Source: Marinomonas maritima (lineage in GTDB: Bacteria; Pseudomonadota; Gammaproteobacteria; Pseudomonadales; Marinomonadaceae). Taken from it: DNA of 64,000 bases. The stretch's first letter is position 1. Each line of letters begins with the position of its first letter. This document shows, one piece after another, positions 8,739-16,865 of the stretch. The translations under genes were made by a program, and so were the position numbers. The notes beneath the pieces were generated by a model. The model ran no database searches and was not told the origin of the DNA. It saw nothing but the letters and a program-made list of their open reading frames with translations. Location: the NCBI RefSeq assembly GCF_024435075.2, contig NZ_JAMZEG020000001.1, positions 124,001-188,000 of the forward strand, written 5' to 3'.

Positions 8739-8836
8739 TTTACAGTTAACAAGTTGCTTAAACGGAAAAATAACAGTTGGCTATCGCTTCGCGATTATAG
8801 CCAACTGTTATTTTTCCGCTTAGCAAGGCGTTAGAG
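8739..8836 (+). repeat. attC recombination site (59-base element)
   Basis: The outer boxes are GTTAACAAGTTGCTTA at the 5' side and CTTAGCAAGGCGTTAGAG at the 3' side, matching the attC pattern AAC-AA...TTGC / GCAA-GGCGTTA. Between them lies a long imperfect palindrome, CGGAAAAATAACAGTTGGCTAT pairing with ATAGCCAACTGTTATTTTTCCG around the loop CGCTTCGCG. The folded single strand is the substrate of IntI. Confidence 0.8.
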
Positions 8837-8846
8837 CTACCGTCAG

Positions 8847-8864
8847 CGTATTCTTCATCTGTCC
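8847..8864 (+). repeat. Left part of a split 29-bp repeat (copy 1)
   Basis: CGTATTCTTCATCTGTCC here, continued after the IS as CTAATTAGTCC (10197-10207), matches 11305-11334 with two small differences. The IS duplicated 9 bp of it. The two copies bracket the DUF4394 gene. Confidence 0.65.
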
Positions 8865-10187
8865 CTGAGGTATCCCCACGAATTTGATATAAATAACAAT
8901 TAGTTAACATAAGAAGGGAACGTTCATGGCCCTTGGTGATCAATAATTTCGCCAAAAACAATCAAACACGAGAACCATGAACGCGACATCTATTCTGAAC
9001 AAAATCCTTCCATTTGTCAGCCCAAATATGCATAAAACTCGACGCAAGGCGCTATCAGCTTGTGTACTCAGCTTAGCGCAAGGCAATCTTTGCACCGTGA
9101 CTAGTATTGGTCGAGGCATCCAATCAAAAGCGTACGAAAAGCATCGCATTAAACGCTCAGACCGATTGCTCTCCAACCCGAATTTACACCGCGAAGCATT
9201 ATCGATTTACGCTTATATCTGCCGACTCTTTGTGATTCAAACGCGTCCAATCATTAGCGTGGACTGGTCTGATTTAGATGCTCGTGGACAACACTTTCTC
9301 ATTCGTGCCAGTACGGCTTTTGAGGGGCGATCCATTACGCTTTATGAAGAAGTGCATGACAAGCTCACAAAAGAAAAGCCTAAAACACATCGACAATTTT
9401 TAAGCGTTTTAAAAGCACTGCTTCCAAGTAAAGTAAAGCCCATCATTGTAACGGATGCTGGATTTAAGACACCTTGGTTAGATGAAGTTGTGAAACAGGG
9501 CTGGGATTATGTCGGACGAGTCAGAAGGCCGCGTAAGTACTATGATGACTCGCTTCAAGCTTGGCGCTGCATATCCACTTTGTTCTCTAGTGCTAATCAA
9601 AAACCTAAGCATCTATAGCTTAAACATCGTCAATCTAGTCCGATCACCAATCAGTTTGTTCTTTACAAGAGCCCACCTAAAGGGCGTCACTCCATCAATC
9701 AAAAAGGTAAAAGACGTGCTTCTTTATCTTCGCTTACCGCAGCCAGAGGTGCAAAAGAACCTTGGTTATTAGTGTCTTCTCTTCCCGTGAACCGTCTTTT
9801 TGCGAAACGTTGCGTCAAAGCATATGAAACGAGAATGCAAATTGAAGAAGGTTTTCGCGATATGAAAAGCAGCCGATTCGGCTTGGGATTTGAGTTGAGT
9901 TATACATCAAAGATAGAACGGCTAAGCAACTTAATCCTGCTTACAACTGTCACTGCGCTTCTGCTTGTTTTAGTCGGTAAAGTCATAGAGCTGGCAGGCT
10001 ATGCAAAACGCTTCCAAGTGAACACTCTACGTAAGCGAAGAGTTCTGTCACACTTTTACCTTGGGAAACGAGCCATTATGACTCGTTTCCAGATATCAAA
10101 AAAGGAATGGCAGGACGGCATCAGGCAACTAGTCCAGCAGCTAAAACAAGGAGCCTATTCATGAGTAAATTTGTGGGGATACCTCAG
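8865..10187 (+). mobile_element. IS4-family insertion sequence (IS10-like ends)
   Basis: 1,323 bp. The 21-bp terminal inverted repeats at 8865-8885 and 10167-10187 start CTGAGGTATCCCCAC and differ at one position. A 9-bp target duplication, CATCTGTCC, flanks the element at 8856-8864 and 10188-10196, the size typical of IS10-group elements. The intact ends and perfect target duplication indicate a fairly recent insertion. It landed in a short sequence just after the cassette attC; a near-copy of that sequence occurs at 11305-11334. Confidence 0.93.
8977..10164 (+). pseudogene. IS4-family transposase interrupted by one in-frame TAG
   Basis: The frame 8977-10164 is continuous over 396 codons except for a TAG at 9616-9618 (codon 214). 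The family DDE features are on both sides: SVDWSDL (first Asp), VTDAGFKTPW (second Asp), and YETRMQIEEGFRDMKS, the Y-R-E-K signature carrying the catalytic Glu. There is no frameshift: downstream of the TAG the same frame reads LKHRQSSPITNQFVLYKSPP and on to SSLPVNRLF. The simplest reading is a single CAG-to-TAG nonsense mutation, leaving the copy immobile unless TAG is suppressed or a transposase acts in trans. Confidence 0.85.
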
Positions 10188-10317
10188 CATCTGTCCCTAA
10201 TTAGTCCGTATTTTCCTTCATTAATTGCCGCCTTTCCATCGCCCAAAAAAATTATTTTTTTTAAAAAATCGTTTAACTGAAACTTTTTTTTAAAAGATGA
10301 GTATCTCTGTATGAGCC

Positions 10318-10331
10318 ACCCAACTGGGTGA
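10318..10331. promoter_or_regulatory. Short palindrome upstream of the DUF4394 lipoprotein gene
   Basis: CACCC-AACT-GGGTG lies 37 bp before the start codon, after an A/T-rich stretch with a GAAAC...GTATCT pattern that could be an ECF-type promoter. Either reading is tentative: the palindrome could be an operator or a small leader hairpin. Confidence 0.25.
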
Positions 10332-10367
10332 CACCTAGTTTGCTAATACAACTCATACAGGATGATT

Positions 10368-11240
10368 ATGATGAAAAAGACGATTCTTGCTGCCTCAACT
10401 GCTTTCGCTGTTTCTGCTTGTTCAACTAACTTTTATGGAACATCAGACCAAGATAGCCCTATCGCTGGATACGCTCTTGCCAATAACGGAACGATTTTGG
10501 TCACAATGGGGTCTATCGCGTCTCCCGCTAAGACGGACTCCTTTACGCTAAGTAATAAGCTTGATGCCGTGGCTTATCGGCCCGTTACTGGCAAGCTATT
10601 GGGTTATTCCAACGGCGCTGTCTATTCTGTTGATGCTAAGACAGGCAAGCTAACCGATCTTGGTGCTACTTTCACAAAAGGCGCCATGATTTCCAAGGAT
10701 GCGTCAGCAACCGCGATGGATTTTAATAACGCCATCGATGCTGTTCGTATGGTTGGTTCAGATGGCACTAACTTGGTGTATTTCCCAGTCGGTTTTGGTA
10801 ACGAAGATAAGCGCGCCAATTCAGTATTAAAATTCACATCAACATTCTATGTAAAAGGCGACAGCAACGAAGGCACAACGCCTGGAATTTTTGCGAACGC
10901 TTACACTAACGCCATTGCCGGTGCAAAAGCGTCGAGCACTTTCCAGTTTGCGTTAGACAGTAAAACAGATTCATTGGTCAGCCTTGCTAATAATGCAGGC
11001 GAATTAACAACCGTTGCTAAGATCACAATTAATGGCAAGGCCGTTGACGTATCGTCAATGGGTGGCTTCGATATTGTTTCTGCCGAAGAAGGTTCTGACG
11101 ACGCTTACGCCATATTACAGCTCGAAGGTGCATCAAAAGCCGGTCTTTACTCTATGAACCTGATGACAGGCGCGGCAACCTTAATGGCCGACCTACCAAT
11201 GGGTGGCTTTAGCGGCTTTGCTGTCTCAGGCGGCAAATAA
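10368..11240 (+). CDS. DUF4394-type lipoprotein
   Basis: About 290 residues. The N-terminus MMKKTILAASTAFAVSACS is a lipoprotein signal with lipobox VSAC, so the mature protein is lipid-anchored, probably in the outer membrane. The body has short repeating beta units typical of DUF4394, such as LDAVAYRPVTGKLLGYSNGAVYSVDAKTGKLTDLG and GLYSMNLMTGAATLMADLP. Family members have no established function. The start at 10368 is chosen for its distance from AGGA (10359-10362); 10362 and 10371 are also possible. The gene stands alone between two copies of a short repeat. Confidence 0.75.
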   Translation: MMKKTILAASTAFAVSACSTNFYGTSDQDSPIAGYALANNGTILVTMGSIASPAKTDSFTLSNKLDAVAYRPVTGKLLGYSNGAVYSVDAKTGKLTDLGATFTKGAMISKDASATAMDFNNAIDAVRMVGSDGTNLVYFPVGFGNEDKRANSVLKFTSTFYVKGDSNEGTTPGIFANAYTNAIAGAKASSTFQFALDSKTDSLVSLANNAGELTTVAKITINGKAVDVSSMGGFDIVSAEEGSDDAYAILQLEGASKAGLYSMNLMTGAATLMADLPMGGFSGFAVSGGK

Positions 11241-11283
11241 TGACAAAGGGTGTTTGTACACCAACAGCAATTCAATGATAGAT

Positions 11284-11325
11284 AGGGTCAAGATGAAAAC
11301 CCCCCGTATTCTTCATCTTGACCCT
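11284..11325. repeat. 14-bp perfect inverted repeat after the DUF4394 gene
   Basis: AGGGTCAAGATGAA (11284-11297) and TTCATCTTGACCCT (11312-11325) flank a 14-nt loop containing CCCCCC. The right arm is part of the 30-bp sequence repeated at 8847/10207. There is no T run, so it looks more like a REP-type or mobile-element end than a terminator. Confidence 0.6.
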
Positions 11326-11439
11326 AATTAGTCCTCGAAATCAAAATACCTCTCTTAACCTATGTTAATTATTTACTCGTCTGGCTCCTGTAATCTTGGT
11401 TGTATTCTGTATTTGTTGATTATTTTAAAGGGGCACATT

Positions 11440-12297
11440 ATGTCGTTGTCATTGAGTCTGAAAAACTACCTAGATGATCTTGGTTTGGTTGCACCGGAGC
11501 AACTTAGTCTTAAATTTGTGAAATTGCTGCAAGCAGAGCACCTTGCACGTTACAGCTTTAATAGTTTGGCGGTGGTGATGGGCGAGGAGGTTTCTCTTGA
11601 TTTAGACGCAATCAGTCAAAAAATAGTGACGCATGGTCTAGGGGGTTATTGTTTTGAACATAACAAGCTGACGTTTGAGTTATTAAAATCCGTGGGTTAT
11701 GACGTGACGTTGGTGATGGCTCGGGTATTGAATAATCAAGATCACGATGTGCCAAGAACGCACCGAGTCACCTTATTGACGCACGATGGTGTGACCTATT
11801 TGATTGACACTGGTTTTGGAGCCAACTGCCCGATCGCGCCTTTAGTGTTACAGCCGAATCTACTGCAACGTGTTGAGTCAGATGTGTATCGTATTCTGTT
11901 AAAAGAAAGCGGTGAATACGATGTTCAGATTATGAAAGACGGTGATTATTTCACTCTGTATCGTTTTGATCTGGCTGTGTATTCAGATGCGGATTGTGTA
12001 ATGGGCAACTTTTACTCGTCACATTATCCGAAAGCGGGTTTTGTGAACAATTTGGTTGCGAGCTTAAAAAATGCGGACCGCACCGTAACATTAAAAAACC
12101 ATATTATGACGATGAAACATCAGGATGGAACGCAAGAGCGCGTTCTGCATTCGCCAAAAGAGTTACATCAAGTATTAACCGATGTATTTGGATTTGATTT
12201 AGAGCTGGTGATAGCTGAGCATTTATTTGATCGTTTTTTGGCTGATAAATTAGCGCTATTATCCAGTGACGAAATGGGTAAGAGAGCGACATCGTGA
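11440..12297 (+). CDS. Arylamine N-acetyltransferase
   Basis: 285 residues from the ATG at 11440, selected by AAAGGGG 6 nt upstream. It transfers acetyl from acetyl-CoA to arylamines or hydrazines. The Cys-His-Asp triad is visible: GLGGYCFEHNKL (Cys), PRTHRVTLL (His), and YLIDTGFGANCP (Asp). Cytosolic. The last 4 bp overlap the EamA gene (GTGA), so the two are translationally coupled and, with the regulator behind them, form a probable three-gene operon. The true substrate in this organism is unknown. Confidence 0.88.
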   Translation: MSLSLSLKNYLDDLGLVAPEQLSLKFVKLLQAEHLARYSFNSLAVVMGEEVSLDLDAISQKIVTHGLGGYCFEHNKLTFELLKSVGYDVTLVMARVLNNQDHDVPRTHRVTLLTHDGVTYLIDTGFGANCPIAPLVLQPNLLQRVESDVYRILLKESGEYDVQIMKDGDYFTLYRFDLAVYSDADCVMGNFYSSHYPKAGFVNNLVASLKNADRTVTLKNHIMTMKHQDGTQERVLHSPKELHQVLTDVFGFDLELVIAEHLFDRFLADKLALLSSDEMGKRATS

Positions 12298-13238
12298 GTC
12301 AAGTATTTAGCTTATTATTGTGGGCTTGGCTGATGGCGTCGTCTTTTATTGTTTCGGGTCATATGGTGGCGTTTGCGAGCCCGATTGCGACGTCGGCGTT
12401 TCGTTTTTTATTGGCGTTGTTGATTTTATTTCCGGTGCTGTTATTTAGTTGGCAGCGTGCAGGGTTGAGTAAAGCGGAGCAGTTTCAAGCGCTCTTTTCT
12501 TCAGGGCAGCGGATATTCCATTATGTGGTGATTAGTGGTGCGCTGGTGGGTTTTTTTATTGGACTTTTCGTGGCGTTACAGTCGACTACGCCACTGAATA
12601 CGTCGGTGCTGTATACCCTTGTGCCTTTGATGGGGGTTTTTATTGCAAAAGTTTGGCTGAAAGAAGCTGCGCCTTTATGGCGAATAGTCGGGTTTGTTTT
12701 GGGATCAATTGGTGCTGTCGTTGTATTGTTGTCGACGCAGCCTTATGACGATTTACAATGGCATTCTGGTGATTATTTGTTTCTGGGAGCGTGCGTGTTA
12801 TTGGCCTTGCATGTGGTGTCAGTACAAAAGTGGGGACGATCTTTAGGTGCGTTGTCTGGTGCTTTTATGATTATGTTATTTGGTACACTTTGGTTGTTGC
12901 CCGTCGCTTTACTATGGGGGGAGCTTAGTCAGGTGCAGTGGTTGTCGCAAGACTTCTGGGTGACCATCTTGTATTTGACGGTGTTTACAACGCTGTTTAC
13001 CTTTGTGTTGCAACAACGGTTGGTGATGACCGCAGGGGCGAGTCGGTTACTGGCATTTTCTTATACAATACCGGTGTGGGTTGCGTTATTTACGGCCTTG
13101 TCGCAGTCTCGTTTATTCAGTTTGGCTGATTGGCGCTTTGTCGTAGGTATTATGTTGTTATTGATTGCACTGCTTCTTATTGATGGAAACCTAACCAAGG
13201 TAAAAATGACCAATGGATCGAGTACAGCTGCAAAATAG
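12294..13238 (+). CDS. EamA-family (DMT superfamily) transporter
   Basis: 314 residues with about ten hydrophobic segments and two EamA repeats, for example ASSFIVSGHMVAFASPIATSAFRFLLALLILFP in the first and FTTLFTFVLQQRLVMTAGASRLLAFSYTIPVWVALF in the second. The start is GTG at 12294, overlapping the acetyltransferase stop. Members export or exchange metabolites across the inner membrane; the substrate cannot be read from sequence. Coupling to an acetyltransferase suggests export of a modified compound (inference). Confidence 0.85.
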   Translation: MSQVFSLLLWAWLMASSFIVSGHMVAFASPIATSAFRFLLALLILFPVLLFSWQRAGLSKAEQFQALFSSGQRIFHYVVISGALVGFFIGLFVALQSTTPLNTSVLYTLVPLMGVFIAKVWLKEAAPLWRIVGFVLGSIGAVVVLLSTQPYDDLQWHSGDYLFLGACVLLALHVVSVQKWGRSLGALSGAFMIMLFGTLWLLPVALLWGELSQVQWLSQDFWVTILYLTVFTTLFTFVLQQRLVMTAGASRLLAFSYTIPVWVALFTALSQSRLFSLADWRFVVGIMLLLIALLLIDGNLTKVKMTNGSSTAAK

Positions 13239-13809
13239 CTTTCAGGCCTACTTTAATGAATTGGGCTATGACATTGATTGGCAACAACTGACATTACCGT
13301 TAGAAATGCACCTTGTTCGTAAAGGTGACTATCTTTTCCAACAAGGAGACACCGCGAACCGACTGTATTTTTTACACACAGGGTTAGTGCGCTATGTAAG
13401 TGTCTCGGATCAAGGTAAAGAATTTACACAAACGTTTGTGAAAGGGTCAAGAATCATGGGCTCGACGAAGGCGATGGTAACGGGAGCCAAAGCGTTGTTC
13501 GGCATACAAGCATTAAAAGATTGCATGATTTTATCTTATCCTTGGCAGGCTTTTTATGAGCAAATGCGTCAGGACAAATACTTTCTAGAATGGTATGTAC
13601 ACTTTCTAGAAAGTATTTTCATTGTTAAAGAAGAACGAGAAAGCGCCTTTGTAAAACACTCCGCAGAGCGACGCTATTTGGATTTTTGTGTGGATTATCC
13701 AGAGCTAAAAGATAGCATTCCTCAGCAGCAGATTGCGTCTTATATCGGTATCACGCCCGTGGCGCTGAGCCGTATAAGAAAAAATTTGCTAGGAAAACGC
13801 GCTAGCTAG
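13213..13809 (+). CDS. Crp/Fnr-family transcriptional regulator
   Basis: 198 residues. The cyclic-nucleotide-binding-like fold is seen at residues 25-110 (VRKGDYLFQQGDTANRLYFLHTGLVRYVSVSDQGKEF). A C-terminal winged HTH follows: QQQIASYIGITPVALSRIRKNL. There is no Cys cluster, so it is not an oxygen-sensing FNR, and the cAMP-contact residues are not evident. The start overlaps the preceding transporter by 26 bp, so it belongs to the same operon and may regulate it. Confidence 0.85.
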   Translation: MDRVQLQNSFQAYFNELGYDIDWQQLTLPLEMHLVRKGDYLFQQGDTANRLYFLHTGLVRYVSVSDQGKEFTQTFVKGSRIMGSTKAMVTGAKALFGIQALKDCMILSYPWQAFYEQMRQDKYFLEWYVHFLESIFIVKEERESAFVKHSAERRYLDFCVDYPELKDSIPQQQIASYIGITPVALSRIRKNLLGKRAS

Positions 13810-14458
13810 CTTTTGTCTCCGTCAGGATGTCTTCGATTGCTTTTTTAAACGTGTCGACGGGTTGCCCGCCAGAAATCGCGTACTTGTTATTAATAATGAC
13901 AGTGGGAACGGATGTGATGCCATGTTGCTGCCACATTTTTTCTTGTTTACGCACTTCATCGATAAAATGCCCATTTTCTAAAATACCTTTGGCCGCCGCT
14001 GGATCAAGATTTACGCTGGCCGCTAGATTTGCCAACGTACTGTAATCGCTAACATCTTGGTTGTGCGTAAAATGCGCTTTAAATAACGCCATTTTAAGCT
14101 CCGCTTGTTTGCCTTCTAAATTTGCCCAATGTAACAATCGATGCGCGTCGAAAGAATTGCGCATACGGCTTTCCGGTGTGAAGTTGAAATCAAAGTCGAC
14201 TTCTTTGCCGCGGGCTTGAATCATGGCTCTATTTTCGTCTGATTGCGCTTTGGTAATGCCGTACTTTTCTGTGATGTGTTCGCTAAAGTCCTGTCCTTCT
14301 GGGCGCATCTCTGGATTGAGCTCAAAAGGCTGGAAGGTGATATCTGCACTAACCGTGTCTTTTAGTTCGTCTAATGCTTTATTGAGATTGCCAAGACCGA
14401 CGACGCACCAAGGGCACATGATGTCGGAAACAAATTGAATGTCTAGTGACTCTTTCAT
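13802..14458 (-). CDS. DsbA-family (FrnE-like) thioredoxin-fold oxidoreductase
   Basis: 218 residues. The N-terminal DIQFVSDIMCPWCVVGLGNL carries the CPWC redox motif of FrnE/DsbA-like proteins. The C-terminus GITSVPTVIINNKYAISGGQPVDTFKKAI contains the cis-Pro loop (SVPT) and the GGQP motif. No signal peptide is present, so it is probably cytosolic. Convergent with the Crp/Fnr gene, overlapping its 3' end by 8 bp. Confidence 0.88.
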   Translation of the reverse strand: MKESLDIQFVSDIMCPWCVVGLGNLNKALDELKDTVSADITFQPFELNPEMRPEGQDFSEHITEKYGITKAQSDENRAMIQARGKEVDFDFNFTPESRMRNSFDAHRLLHWANLEGKQAELKMALFKAHFTHNQDVSDYSTLANLAASVNLDPAAAKGILENGHFIDEVRKQEKMWQQHGITSVPTVIINNKYAISGGQPVDTFKKAIEDILTETKAS

Positions 14459-14643
14459 AAATAATGACCTTGATGATGTCGTTGAATAACATTCTTATGG
14501 GCAATGATTGAAAATGAAAGGACATGAAGCGGGAAACTCGGTCGTTTCTTGTAATTTGCATAATCTATGCGGTTTGCTAAAGGCCATGACAAATCTATGT
14601 TCTAATAAACCATTGATTATTGAAAAATAAAAGGCCGTTGTTG

Positions 14644-15393
14644 ATGAATGAAATTCCTTTTGCGCTATTAGCATTGTTTGTATTGGGCAGTTATGTGCAA
14701 ACCATTACGGGCTTTGCCTTTGGTCTCGTAGTGATGAGTGCGGCGGCCTTGTTTTCTTTAGTGCCATTAGACGTGGCGGCTTTTGTCGTTAGTGTGTTGA
14801 GTTTAATTAATAGTGTGACGGGGTTGGCTGGTGGTTTATGGCGAGAAGCCAAGGTGAAAGTGTTGTTGGTGTTCTTTCTCGGAAGCATTCCAGCGACGGT
14901 GTTTGGTGTCTATTTACTTGGTAGTTTAGAAAGTGGTGCTTTGCATTGGCTACAATTATTTCTTGGCATAACCATTATGTTAGCGTGTGGTATGAGTCTG
15001 ATTAAACCGAAAACAAATCCCATCGAGTCTAAGCCTTGGGCCTTTTTTCTATGCGGTGGTTTTGCTGGTGTGTTGGGCGGTTTATTTTCTACAGCAGGGC
15101 CACCTATTTCGTATTTGATGTATCGTCAACCTGTGTCTTTAAACGTGATTCGAGCATCGCTGTTGAGCGTGTTTTTTATCTCTTGTCTAACTCGTATTGG
15201 GATTACGTCTGTCGCAGGGCAGGTCACTATGGAGATGATCTGGTTAAGCGTTATTGGCGTACCTTGTGTGTTTTTGGCGACGCTTTTCGCCAAGCGCTAT
15301 CCACCGAATGTACCGCCTGAGACGATAAAGCGCGCAGCCATGGTGTTACTATTTTTGTCTGGCATAAGTTTGTCGCTGAAAGCCGTGTTTTGA
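14644..15393 (+). CDS. Sulfite exporter TauE/SafE-family permease
   Basis: 249 residues from the ATG at 14644, which has AAAAGG 9 nt upstream; a TTG eight codons earlier is less likely. About eight TM segments and the family features TGFAFGLVVMSAAALFSLVPLDVAAFVVSVLSL and GGFAGVLGGLFSTAGPPISYLMY. Members are proposed inner-membrane exporters of sulfite, sulfoacetate or other organic anions. The substrate is unknown. A bidirectional terminator follows. Confidence 0.87.
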   Translation: MNEIPFALLALFVLGSYVQTITGFAFGLVVMSAAALFSLVPLDVAAFVVSVLSLINSVTGLAGGLWREAKVKVLLVFFLGSIPATVFGVYLLGSLESGALHWLQLFLGITIMLACGMSLIKPKTNPIESKPWAFFLCGGFAGVLGGLFSTAGPPISYLMYRQPVSLNVIRASLLSVFFISCLTRIGITSVAGQVTMEMIWLSVIGVPCVFLATLFAKRYPPNVPPETIKRAAMVLLFLSGISLSLKAVF

Positions 15394-15407
15394 TGTTGAT
15401 AAGATAG

Positions 15408-15437
15408 AAAAAAAGCGCTTTCTAAGGCGCTTTTTTT
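15408..15437. terminator. Bidirectional Rho-independent terminator
   Basis: AAAAAAAGCGC (15408-15418) pairs with GCGCTTTTTTT (15427-15437) around an 8-nt loop. It sits between two convergent genes and has a T run in both directions. Confidence 0.85.
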
Positions 15438-15464
15438 GGTTGTAACAAAGCTGTTCTAAATGTA

Positions 15465-16304
15465 TTAAATCACACCAAGCTCAACAAGGCGTTCATGCAA
15501 ATAGCTGCCAGCGGTGTGGCGTTTGGATAAAACGACTTCCGGTTTTGGATGAAGGAATAAAGGCAAAGAAATACGCGATTTAGTTTTGTCGGCACCTTCT
15601 GGGTTAATAACGCGGTGTGACGTGGATGGAAAGTAGCCCCCAGAGGCCTCTTGTAGCATATCGCCAATATTCACAATCAAGGTACCAAAGTCGCAAGGAA
15701 CGTCCATCCAGGTGCCATCTTTGGCTTTGACCTGTAAGCCTGGCTCGTTGGCAGATGGCAGGATGGTCAGTAGGTTAATGTCTTCATGCGCTCCCGCTCG
15801 AATTGCGCCTAATTCTTCATCGCCTTTTAACGGTGGATAATGCAGGACACGCAGCAAGGTCTGATCACTGTCGTCCACCATGCTAGAAAGGGATTGCGAG
15901 TAATGCTTGGCAACGTCTACCGGGGAATGTGCTTCAACCCAAGCGAGTAGCTCTGACGCTAATGTGTTGGCTTCGGCATAATATTGCGTCAGTAGGGCTT
16001 TTTTATCGGTTGGGCATTGCCCCCACGGATAATAGTGAAAATATTCTTTGATGTCTTTCTTGGTGTGACCTTTGGCTGTTTCCGACACATTAGGCGGGAA
16101 AAAACCGTCTTGGGTGCCTTTGTTGTAAAGGTATTCGTGTTTTTCTTTACTATCAAAAAAGGTCTGCCATTCACTGTAGATTGCGCTGACGAGGTTTTTT
16201 TGAATGGGGTGGTTTTTTAAAACGCCAAAACCAGTTTCACGCAGGGATTTTACGAAATCTTCTTGCGCTGTTGCGCTGGTGTAATCTATTGCTTGTAGTT
16301 GCAT
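15465..16304 (-). CDS. Isopenicillin-N-synthase-like 2-oxoglutarate/Fe(II) dioxygenase
   Basis: 279 residues. N-terminal DIOX_N-type start (EDFVKSLRETGFGVLKNHPI). The core iron ligands are in AGAHEDINLLTILPS (His and Asp) and STSHRVINP (distal His), with the 2-oxoglutarate anchor in SRISLPLFLHP (RxS). These enzymes use O2 and usually 2-oxoglutarate to hydroxylate or cyclise a small molecule in the cytosol. No pathway partner is adjacent, so the substrate is open. Confidence 0.88.
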   Translation of the reverse strand: MQLQAIDYTSATAQEDFVKSLRETGFGVLKNHPIQKNLVSAIYSEWQTFFDSKEKHEYLYNKGTQDGFFPPNVSETAKGHTKKDIKEYFHYYPWGQCPTDKKALLTQYYAEANTLASELLAWVEAHSPVDVAKHYSQSLSSMVDDSDQTLLRVLHYPPLKGDEELGAIRAGAHEDINLLTILPSANEPGLQVKAKDGTWMDVPCDFGTLIVNIGDMLQEASGGYFPSTSHRVINPEGADKTKSRISLPLFLHPKPEVVLSKRHTAGSYLHERLVELGVI

Positions 16305-16865
16305 GGTTGTTTCCTATTTCGCCAATGATGGGCGGTTTTGTCTTTTTAAATATAGAAGAACATTCTCTTTTATAGAGTATGTTTTATGGTGGTAAGGACA
16401 ATATAGGAAGAACTAGGAAGACCAGCCGCTATGAAAAAAATAGCGCAAGTCCACTGTTTCAGCTTGGTAGTGTTGTACCCATTGTGCCAAATTCACCGCG
16501 TAAAGATGACAAAGTGTCTCGGCTTGAACCGATGTACTTTGAGCATTCTTCGTCGAAGTTAATGGCATTTGTATGTTCCAAGGATAAAAATGATGGCTGT
16601 TGGACTCTTTTTTACACGTCCAGTAACGACAGTTTACTGCTTGGAATGTGAGTTTTGAAGGCTTTCAGTAACAATTTGTGTATTTGGGGTAGGTAAATTC
16701 TCATCTTGCCCTATACTGTTTGAGACGGCAGTGCTGCTTTGCCGTCTTCTTTGCTCTTCTATATTGCCTTGTTGGCGAGTTATTTTTAGGTTCAGGTATT
16801 CAAGTACTTCTTAGGTTTAAGTCTCTGGCGCGATCTTTGCGCTGTCATACATTTAAAGAGGGCAC
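16305..16865. other. Intergenic region upstream of yqgE
   Basis: About 560 bp. It contains a 90-codon plus-strand frame (16379-16651) without a ribosome site or recognisable features, which I do not call. A hairpin AGACGGCA (16723-16730) / TGCCGTCT (16740-16747) is followed by a T-rich stretch and could be a weak terminator. The remaining DNA should hold the yqgE promoter. Confidence 0.5.

Larger units (their letters stand above)
7959..8830 (+). mobile_element. Integron gene cassette (two genes)
   Basis: The cassette runs from the T after G7958 to G8830, the conserved attC crossover position GTT. It holds the Tae4-like gene, the small membrane protein gene and its own attC. The cassette start (GTTAACTGTAAA) and the attC 5' edge (TTTACAGTTAAC) are perfect complements over 12 nt, which fixes both ends. 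Confidence 0.75.

Noticed and set aside
9509..9772. Separate 87-residue protein inside the IS, suggesting frameshifts
   Set aside because: It is in another frame. The transposase frame continues through this stretch and is broken only by the TAG at 9616-9618.
16379..16651. 90-residue plus-strand frame before yqgE
   Set aside because: Weak start, no ribosome site, no domain-like pattern. Left as intergenic.
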